Assembly (NCBI GenBank): GCA_019693395.1
Contig: JAAMXP010000082.1
Span: forward strand, 1-15,302
Direction: 5' to 3'
DNA from: Ettlia oleoabundans
Taxonomy: Eukaryota > Chlorophyta > Chlorophyceae > Chlamydomonadales
Length of the DNA stretch: 15,302 nucleotides
Shown: in pieces, positions 9,197-15,302 of the stretch
How positions within the stretch are numbered: position 1 is the stretch's first letter
Layout: every line of letters starts with the position of its first letter
Translations under genes and position numbers: made by a program
The notes under the pieces: model-generated
What the model saw: the letters and a program-made list of their open reading frames with translations, nothing else
The model's database searches: none
What the model was told of the DNA's origin: nothing

Positions 9197-9749
9197 AGAT
9201 AAGAGCTACGTTTTCCTTGATTTCACCCGGCCTCCTCCAGCGATTCTATGCATGAATCTCAGCCAATTTGTTGCTTTCCCCTGCATGATCTCCGACATTT
9301 GTGATGCTGGCTGAAGCCGCTGCTCTACACACTACGTCTTTCCTCCGCCCTTCAACCTTCTCTCTTCTTATTTCGGTTTGAATTTCCTGCCTTCAACAGT
9401 ATGCGTTGCTGTACATTGACGCACGCAATGAACGCTTTAAACCATTGTTACAAGGTACGATGAGGCTCGAAGTTCGGTGCAAAGTGCAGTGAGTGCCGGC
9501 ATTGCATTGAAGAAATGCAGCAGTCCAAATTTAAACGGGAGGTTCAGGGAGCAAGCGCTTGGTGCAGCAAGCACTGTGCAGCAAGCAGAGGCAAAATTGG
9601 AAACAGGTTGCCTCAGCAAAGAACTATCGCCGCTCGTTGGTCCAGGTCTTGGTTGTTGCCATATATCACACAACTGTTGCAATCACACCAATGCGGGCCA
9701 AACTTGTGCACTCTGACAGCACTCCTCCAGGTCAGGAGCTTCTCAACCT
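9197..9749. other. Convergent 3' intergenic region
   Basis: About 550 bp between the ends of the plus-strand plastid gene and the minus-strand MDR exons. It should carry both 3' UTRs. AT-richer than its neighbours. No gene content recognised. Confidence 0.5.
9448..9452 (-). terminator. TGTAA polyadenylation signal for MDR copy A
   Basis: Plus-strand TTACA, about 300 bp past the TGA at 9750-9752. The spacing is close to that of the RRP17-like gene, which supports it and suggests that this 3' end is or was transcribed. Confidence 0.45.
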
Positions 9750-10217
9750 TCAGCCCTCCAGGAGCACCTTACCACCACGTGCGGCGGAGGTGGCCAGCGC
9801 GATGGCATCCGCCACCTTATCAAGTGGAAAGCGCTTGCCTGCAGTGCAGGGCATAGCACTGACAGCCTGGACAGCTTGCTCCGGTGCAGTCTAGTGTGGC
9901 CACACTGAAGAAAGGGCTGGTGCTATTTAGGTGGTATATTCCAGGGGTGTCGGTGTTTTAGTGGGGACCACCATGCACGAGCAGTAGGACTCCTGGCAGC
10001 GGGGAAACAACACACAGCCCTTTATAGCGTGCCCCGAAAGCGGAGAAGAGGGAGCAGGAAAGAGTCAAGGGCTTGACTGCATGTGGAGTGATGCCATAAT
10101 AGAAAAAAGAAAGAAGCAAAAACGAGGGAGGGCTTGCCTTCATAGGGAGTGATGACCTTGTCTGCCAGCAGCTGCATCACATCCCGGCACACACGCGCCT
10201 TCTCCTCAGCCGACAGG
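9750..10217 (-). pseudogene. MDR-family oxidoreductase copy A: last two exons only
   Basis: Penultimate exon 10138-10217 (80 bp) encodes LSAEEKARVCRDVMQLLADK plus VITPYE. Last exon 9750-9838 (89 bp) encodes KRFPLDKVADAIALATSAA, then RGGKVLLEG and stop. They join in phase 1 through an intron with a GC donor (GAAG|GCAAGC) and a CTGCAG acceptor. The layout, a helix over ADKVITPYEGKRFPLDKV ending in GGKVLLEG, is the C terminus of zinc-independent medium-chain reductases (quinone oxidoreductase or mitochondrial enoyl reductase MECR/ETR type). The NADPH-binding domain should lie upstream, but no earlier exon is recognisable before the next gene. It is therefore either a truncated relic or has exons I cannot see. 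Both exons are free of stops and a poly(A) signal follows, so an expressed gene is not excluded. Confidence 0.65.
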
Positions 10218-10689
10218 CTGCAGGCCAGCAGGTGTGGTGAGGAGGCAACCAGGTGGGGATGATGATGGGTGACCATGGGGCAGCTGCACAATGCTCATGC
10301 AAATCAAGGATGCTGCGCAATCCTCAGCACGCTGGTTGAATTGGAGTTAACACAGTTTTGGGCTGTCTGTGCCATATATGTAGCGTCATATGGCGCAATA
10401 CAGAGGCGTCGCCTTGCACTCCTGCGCCAAGCAACTTGCGACATTCACCGCACAGCGCTTAATTCAGGACTTGGAGCTGTCACAAACCACTGGGTTGGTG
10501 GATGCCTTCAAGAGTGGTCCGCTGGTACACCGCATGGCCATACTACACTAAGCCATGGCGATGTCAGCGGGTAGCCAAGGAAACCTTATATTGCAAAACT
10601 TGCCAGGGGGGACGGTGTTCTCAGCTGAAAGCATTACAACATGACAGATACATGCTGTTGCAGTTTAAGAGGCATGATGGGAGAGTGGT
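10218..10689. other. Unassigned sequence between penultimate exon copy A and the retroelement remnant
   Basis: About 470 bp. Next to the exon, bases about 10224-10270 resemble 11202-11250 beside the other exon copy, so flanking intron was duplicated too. The rest (about 10300-10690) shows no recognisable coding or RNA feature. Confidence 0.4.
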
Positions 10690-11000
10690 GTGGGGGGAAG
10701 ATGCAAGCCAGAGCTGTCTGCAAGCAGCCGCAAAGCTGGCATGACGGGGGGCAGACTCACTGAAGAAGGCGTGCAAGGTGGTACGGGGAGCACCGAACAG
10801 CTCAGCAGACCGGTAGTGGAGAGGGGCACACACGAGGCAGTGGATTATATTTTGCAATACAATCTCGATGCGCTGGCTACAATGAGGGCAGATTCTCTGC
10901 TCACGGGCTATTTGCTGCCAACGCTCGGTTTCCTTAGCACCCCAGTAGCAGCCGGTGATAAGCTGTGCCAGCGCTTCGCACCTGCGCCGCTCGCATACCA
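10690..11000 (-). mobile_element. Non-LTR retrotransposon (LINE) ORF2 C-terminal remnant
   Basis: Within a minus-strand open frame of 166 codons, the segment CEALAQLITGCYWGAKETER, then REQRICPHCSQRIEIV and the IIHC...APLHYRSAELFG block fits the region after the reverse transcriptase in plant and algal LINE ORF2 proteins: an ALAQLxTGxHW-like line, then a zinc-knuckle CxxC with a following H-x-C element, then an ELFG and FAAACRxLW tail. No RT palm motif or poly(A) tail is visible, and the expected histidine of the knuckle appears replaced by Asn, so this is a short 5'-truncated or eroded fragment. The frame outside the segment is probably chance. Confidence 0.55.
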
Positions 11001-11115
11001 TCTCGAGTAGGGGGCCCTCAAGCTGAGGCTGGTGGCATCCAAGCTGCCACCATACACCTTGTTGGTGTAGTGTTGCATTCCGCTGGTACCCTCGCAAGGA
11101 ACGAGAGGGGCTTGC

Positions 11116-11195
11116 CTTCATAAGGAGTGACGACCTTGTCTGCCAGCAGCTGCATTACATCTCCACACACGCACGCCTTGTCCTCCGCAGATAGA
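11116..11195 (-). pseudogene. Second copy of the MDR penultimate exon
   Basis: An 80-bp exon with the same borders and phases as 10138-10217: CTGCAG acceptor, GC donor GAAG|GCAAGC, encoding LSAEDKACVCGDVMQLLADK plus VVTPYE. It differs from copy A at four of 26 residues and has no stop. No matching last exon follows it before copy A, so it would have to be spliced to 9838 in place of copy A, or it is a dead remnant. Because 80 is not a multiple of three, including both copies would shift the frame. Confidence 0.6.
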
Positions 11196-12090
11196 CTGCA
11201 GGCCATTAGGTGTGGGACAGAGGCAGGCAACCAGGTGGGGAATGATGAAGGTGGTGAGCCGGCAAGTGCTGGAACCCTTGGTCCAGGTTTGCAAGCATGC
11301 AGGCAGGCAGAAAGGGCGCGGAAATATGGAGGCCGGCAGGCAATACAGGGGCGCAGGTTGTGAGTGGAAGGAGCAGGTGCATGGAAGGGTGACATTTGCT
11401 GCGCCCAGCAGCCTTTGCGGGCAGGCAGTACGGGTGCCTGCGTTGGCAGTACAGGTGCACCCGCATCTGGCGATGTACTTGTTTATCCTGAAGCCCTTGA
11501 GAAAATGTCGCCCTTTGACCATGTCAGGAATGCTGCATGGGCGGCCTTTGTGTGGGATGGGGTGAAGATGGGCCGCAGGTGGTAACGGTGGTTTGTGAGG
11601 AAGTGTGCGTGCAGTTAACACCAGTGAGAGCACAGAAAAGAAGCAAGCGCATCCGCAAGCGGCAAACAGCATCCACGAACAAGATGGCATGAGCAAGATT
11701 ATCAAGAATGGCGGCGCCGTAGGAGAGGGACACCCAGGCCCTGGTGTATTTGCCATTATTACTTCCATATTCGTTTGTGGCATGACACGCACCCACCCAC
11801 CCACACGGGTGCTCACACACACACACCACCACCACTCTTAGGTGTGGCATCATCTCTGCTTAGCTAGGCACCACAGCTGGGACCCTCCTGCTGAAGCCCT
11901 CGGCCAGCTTTCATTCCAACGGCTGTTTGCTCGATGACATGATTGTAACAGTCAATGACAATCAGCAACACTCAGTTGATAAAGGCAACCCACTACAGCG
12001 CGTTCCCCCACCAATTCCCGAGTCGCAATAAAAACCTTGCATAACAAAATCGGACGAGGTCAACTGAACACGCACATACATGCATAATAA
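11196..12090. other. Intergenic, no supported gene
   Basis: About 895 bp between the duplicated MDR exon and the 3' end of Cys-rich copy 2. It holds GGCAGG-type short repeats near 11295-11345 and a CA/CCA microsatellite with CCCA repeats at about 11791-11835. A plus-strand stretch at 11470-11570 reads GDVLVYPEAL and a further ~25 residues, but has no exon borders that I trust. AATAAA on the plus strand at 12026-12031 has no obvious gene. No upstream MDR exons were found. Confidence 0.4.
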
Positions 12091-13748
12091 TCAGCCCATT
12101 ATTACTGCGCCATGGTTGTTAGTGTTGGTGTACCTGCAAACACAAGAACACACGCACCATAAGAAACCAGGATGATGTGTTGCTTGACAGTGTCTGAGCA
12201 CATGCATCTGTGTACTATCCCAAACACAATAAAACCAGCGCGGTGCTAGCTGCTTAATGCACTGTTGCCACGGTGTGGCTCGCTCACCAAAGGGTCCCAT
12301 GGTTGAACGACACTATGGTGGAAAGGTAGGAGAACCCATTGGTGCTTGTAAATGGGTCCGTTCTACTGCAGGGTGCGGCAAGCGTATACCATGGCGCCCT
12401 TCCAGAGGATGTTTGGAGTACGATAGAGTAAGCCGAGTCGGGGTGGAGGTTGAAGCTGGAGGAGGCCAGGTCGATGGTGACGAAACTGTTGGAGCCGATG
12501 GACAAATCGAGCGACTCGGATGCCAGCTCAGGACCAGTGGGAGTCATGCTGGATTCGTTGGCGGCATGTATTGAAACAACCAAGGTGTAGCTGCCGCTGC
12601 CGCTGCCCAGGGCCAGTGTGAGATTGTGGATGCTGGAACTGTAACCTGCGGGTGTTTTGATGGTCATTCCCCTCCAGGTACCTTCTGACAAGATCCCCCA
12701 AGTGTCGAAGTCAGTGCATGCGCCCCCCCTGGTGCTGTCTATCACAAAGCTGATGGTTGGTGGCGGGGACGGTGGCGGTGGGGAGGGGGGTGGAGGAAAA
12801 CTGCAAGCATGGTTTGACAGCAGAGTGACGTGCTGCTCAGAAATATGTTTTTAAATGAGAGGATGGAACACTGCCCCTGGCTGGCCTCCCCGTAGCACAG
12901 ACAACATGCAAGCAACTGCACGCAGACACTTACTTTGCTTTCCTGCGGTGGTATCATACCTGCAGTGAGTGCCGCTCCCATCGCACTGTCGGGTGCAACA
13001 CTCTACACACGACGATTGCACCTCTGCACCGCTGGGCACACAAGTGCAGAACTTTCCAAAGGGGTAGCCGGAGCAGCAGCTGGTGTAGCTGCCTGACCAC
13101 AGGCTGCCGTCAGGTGTGCAGCTGCATGTGCATGCCCAAGCAAGGCAAGCCCGTTGATACACCAGCTGTTTCGTGATTTGCCTTTGCAGTCATCAGTAGT
13201 GCAACTCGATCTGCCAAGGTAATCAACAATGCATGCAAGGTAATGGATGCAGCACCACTCCTACACATCTCAGCAGATAATCTGAAAGGATAGAGCGGCG
13301 CAGAGTTCACTGCACAACACAGCTGGGCCGGCTCAACGGCAGCAAACCAGCTGGTAACTTAAGTTGGTGCCGCCGCTTGCTCACCCGGTGTTGGGAGGGG
13401 GTGGCGGCGGCGCCGTAGCGCTGCAAACCTGCCCCAACGAAGCGCATGTATCCCCTAAAGTTGGTGCGATCTGACCTGCACGGCCGACGGCGGCAGGTCG
13501 GACGGCAGGCAGAGGCGGTTTATTCCCGGTTGTGGGGTGAGGGCGGTGCCTTGAACTATCCATCGAGGCACAGTTGGCTATCAGGAAACTCAAATCGAAT
13601 TCGTACGTGAAGTGGGCAGCAGCGCTTGCTCCCCAAGACGAGTGCTGCAGCAGGCCACCAACAGCAAGCGCCGACAATGGCGGTAAGCAAACTCACAGCA
13701 GGTCAGTATGGCGGCTATAACGAGCCAGCGCTCCAGAGCGACGCCCAT
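12091..13748 (-). CDS. Secreted Cys-rich/Pro-rich protein, copy 2 (complete), with choice-of-anchor-R-like domain
   Basis: Exons 13697-13748, 13385-13475, 12960-13121, 12288-12800 and 12091-12133 join with phases 1, 2, 2, 2 to give 286 aa. Order: signal peptide (MGVALERWLVIAAILTCC); short segment with DTC and QVC, then PPPPPP; a ten-cysteine module (residues about 49-101: CTPDG, SCCSGY, GKFCTC, SSCVECC); the spacer FPPPPSPPPPSPPP; and a beta-rich domain of about 170 residues. The last contains NLTLALGSGSGSYTLVVSIH, then PTGPELASESL, SAYSIVLQTSSG, a tryptophan and a final AVIMG. Its pattern (LTLALGSG, VSIHAA..SSMTPTG.EL, L.P.S.Y.IVL, GTLW, closing MG) resembles bacterial choice-of-anchor R domains; this is from memory of the pattern and needs a profile search. 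A donor (TTTG|GTGAGC) at 12287 and acceptor at 12134 support the short last exon; without that splice the frame stops at 12284 after TLW. Probably extracellular. Paralogue of the gene at 1-1169. Confidence 0.85.
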
Positions 13749-14209
13749 GGACGGGTGGCGCACACAGCGCCAGTTGCGAAGGGCTGCGCGACGTGTGTTG
13801 GAGTGCGCCGCTTGATTACTGAGCAAAACATGCGTGCGTGCCTAGCGGCAAAACATAGACCGCTTACTCCCGAAGAGTCTGTCCGGGGCAGAAATGCAGA
13901 GGGCCGCCCTGCCACCTGGCGGCCGGACCTGCCAGGCACAACTTCTCGAATAACATCCGTCACCTGCCTCCCCGGCGCAGCCTTTGAGGCCTCAAGCACG
14001 TTACAAAAGTACGGTTTAGCAAGTGTGGAGTGCTAATCAGGGCGGTGCAGCGGGCAATCACAATATGCCCGTTGTCTGCCGTCCCTGCGTCAATTCAATC
14101 AAAGGCAGTTCCAAGCATCGTGAGAAGTCGTTTGTAAGCTGCCCCGTCCCTTCTGACGCAGGCAGAGGGGGCATGAGCCCCGCTGCCGCCAGCTGCAGCC
14201 GCCAGTGCT

Positions 14210-14235
14210 GGAGACGCAGCGAATGCTGCGTCTCC
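14210..14235. repeat. Perfect 11-bp inverted repeat (hairpin)
   Basis: GGAGACGCAGC and its exact reverse complement are separated by GAAT. It lies just past the putative poly(A) signal of MDR copy B and upstream of Cys-rich copy 2. Function unknown. Confidence 0.75.
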
Positions 14236-14426
14236 TGCTGCTGCTGGACCTTTTACCCAGCAAGTGGTAAATCATGATAAAAGCAGACTGCTGGTGCAGG
14301 TGTGCAGCGCTGCCTCCTGCTGCTGAGCCTGGACTGCTCCCCCGCGCCTCCGCAGATGCCGCCGCTGCTGCCGCTGCCTCAGCCCGCTCCGTGCATTTCT
14401 TGCTGTGCCCTGCTACCTGCTCACCC

Positions 14427-14431
14427 TTACA
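14427..14431 (-). terminator. TGTAA polyadenylation signal for MDR copy B
   Basis: Plus-strand TTACA, about 466 bp past the TGA at 14897-14899 on the minus strand. Plausible but possibly chance. Confidence 0.35.
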
Positions 14432-14645
14432 ACCTGCGCCGGTCGGCAAACCTCGCAGCCGCATGTCCTTGCCCACCTCACAGTGCACAGCAGGGTTCAT
14501 CACAAGCAGGGAACACTTCAGGGCCTGCCGCTCCCTGCTTTCCTCCTTGCCTTTCACGCCGCCCCCATGGTTGGTGTGGTTGTGGTTGATAAACCTCCTC
14601 CAACAGGCGTTAGCATGTTCCATTGGACAGAACACAAAACAGTCA

Positions 14646-14685
14646 AGGCTGCCGCAGCTGCCAGGCTGCCGCAGCTGCCAGGCTG
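14646..14685. repeat. 17-bp direct repeat, 2.3 copies
   Basis: AGGCTGCCGCAGCTGCC occurs at 14646-14662 and 14663-14679, with a partial third copy. In the presumed 3' UTR of MDR copy B. Confidence 0.8.
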
Positions 14686-14896
14686 AATGGCTTATGATGG
14701 CATGAGGTCGTAAAAGGTGGCGCCCGTCCGCAGCAGCTTGACCAGCGCATATGTGGGGACTAGCCAGCCACACGTCTGGGCTGGTGATCTAGAGACTCCA
14801 GCAACAACTTTTAAGTTCACGTTCAAGGTTCCAAGCAAACCATAATAAACAGTCTCCCATGAAATCTAAGCGGGCAGCAGTAGATCTGTCGGCCAG

Positions 14897-14985
14897 TCAG
14901 CCCTCGAGCAGAACCTTACCGCCACGGGCGGCAGAGGTGGCCAGGGCAACGGCATCAACCACTCTGTCCAGAGGGAAGCGCTCGC
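14897..14985 (-). CDS. MDR-family oxidoreductase copy B: last exon (rest beyond right edge)
   Basis: An 89-bp exon after a CCTGCAG acceptor encodes ERFPLDRVVDAVALATSAA, then RGGKVLLEG and stop. It differs from copy A (9750-9838) at four of 28 residues and has the same length and phase. It is the C terminus of a medium-chain reductase (quinone or enoyl reductase type). The 317 bp upstream inside the window show no penultimate exon, so the intron must continue past base 15302. This copy may be the intact family member. Confidence 0.7.
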
Positions 14986-15302
14986 CTGCAGGGCATAGGC
15001 AGGGAGGGGGTAAACAGGAAGAAGGAGGTCGCTTTGGGCGTCAGGTGTGCGGAGGGCAAAGAACATGTGACCGCCGTGCAAGGGGATTGGCCCTGGCGTT
15101 TCAAGACCAGACGGAGACCGTAATAGGCAGCAACTGGTACTTAGAGGCACCCATATTGCCGGGCCCTCTTACACTTGGTTCCCAGCGACGGCGCAGTGGC
15201 TTTAGAAACGCGTAACAGCCCAAGAAGTTGCACTCAAGGAGTGCAAACCGCTTCTGGCACGATCATTGCAGGCACACTGCTTCATAATACGGGGCACACC
15301 AT
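14986..15302 (-). other. Probable intron of MDR copy B
   Basis: Sequence upstream of the last exon of MDR copy B up to the window edge. No second exon, repeat or RNA gene was recognised. Confidence 0.45.

Larger units (their letters stand above)
13749..14896. other. Region upstream of Cys-rich copy 2 and 3' of MDR copy B
   Basis: About 1150 bp. Bases 13749-13810 match the 5' flank of Cys-rich copy 1. From about 14427 to 14896 it is probably the 3' UTR of MDR copy B. Long open frames on both strands at 14099-14773 are Ala/Ser/Pro/Leu-rich and mirror each other, as expected from GC-rich noncoding DNA; neither is supported as a gene. CTG-type trinucleotides are frequent. Confidence 0.45.

Noticed and set aside
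11364..11585. Plus-strand stretch reading GDVLVYPEAL..., recalling the start of sucrase/ferredoxin-like (AIM32-type) proteins
   Set aside because: The likeness covers only a dozen residues, no further family motif follows, and no credible splice borders were found.
12284..12745. Single-exon end of the Cys-rich gene at the TGA 12284-12286
   Set aside because: A strong donor (TTTG|GTGAGC) precedes the stop and an in-phase 43-bp exon at 12091-12133 completes the domain with a closing VIMG; the single-exon end remains the fallback.
14693..14760. Minus-strand stretch reading PTYALVKLLRTGATFYDLMPS with a stop
   Set aside because: Only about 22 codons. It lies in the presumed 3' UTR of MDR copy B, with no donor or upstream partner exon in phase.
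14099..14773. 224-codon minus-strand and 143-codon plus-strand open frames overlapping each other
   Set aside because: Both are Ala/Ser/Pro-rich, composition-driven and lack any motif; probably chance in GC-rich DNA.

Overview
This is nuclear DNA of a eukaryote, most likely a chlorophycean green alga (Chlamydomonadales/Sphaeropleales type). Reasons: GC-rich, intron-dense genes with short phase-consistent exons; 3' splice sites that are mostly (C/T)TGCAG; TGTAA polyadenylation signals about 290-470 bp past several stop codons; CAG and CA microsatellites; a secreted protein with a pherophorin-like Pro/Ser spacer; a plant-type NRS/ER rhamnose enzyme; and a plastid-targeted small protein. The taxonomic call is inference. 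Each gene model was built by hand by joining exons whose reading phases fit.

Layout, left to right. 1-1169 (-): 5' part of a secreted Cys-rich/Pro-rich protein gene, cut by the left window edge. 1849-3694 (-): RRP17/NOL12-family ribosome-biogenesis gene, 3 exons, with a large repeat-filled second intron. 4134-8389 (-): NRS/ER, the cytosolic UDP-4-keto-6-deoxyglucose epimerase/reductase that makes UDP-rhamnose, 11 exons, 311 aa. 8632-9196 (+): a 128-aa plastid-targeted Cys-motif protein, divergent from NRS/ER across a 242-bp shared promoter region. 9750-10217 and 11116-11195 (-): last exon and two alternative copies of the penultimate exon of a medium-chain (MDR/enoyl reductase-type) oxidoreductase. 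They are separated by a remnant of a non-LTR retrotransposon (10690-11000). 12091-13748 (-): a second, complete copy of the Cys-rich/Pro-rich gene, 5 exons, 286 aa. 14897-14985 (-): last exon of another copy of the same oxidoreductase, whose upstream exons lie beyond the right edge.

The middle of the window is three ordinary single-copy genes. The flanks hold interleaved copies of two gene families (Cys-rich, MDR, Cys-rich, MDR), so an old block duplication with decay is likely. A speculative link: NRS/ER makes an activated sugar for wall or matrix glycans, and the Cys-rich Pro/Ser protein looks like an extracellular-matrix component. Nothing in the sequence shows co-regulation. I saw no prokaryotic operon, CRISPR array, tRNA, rRNA or defence system. 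The least ordinary items are the eukaryotic fusion of a Cys-rich module, a Pro/Ser spacer and a domain resembling the bacterial choice-of-anchor R type; the duplicated 80-bp exons with GC donors; and exact copies of a splice-donor junction spread through an intron.
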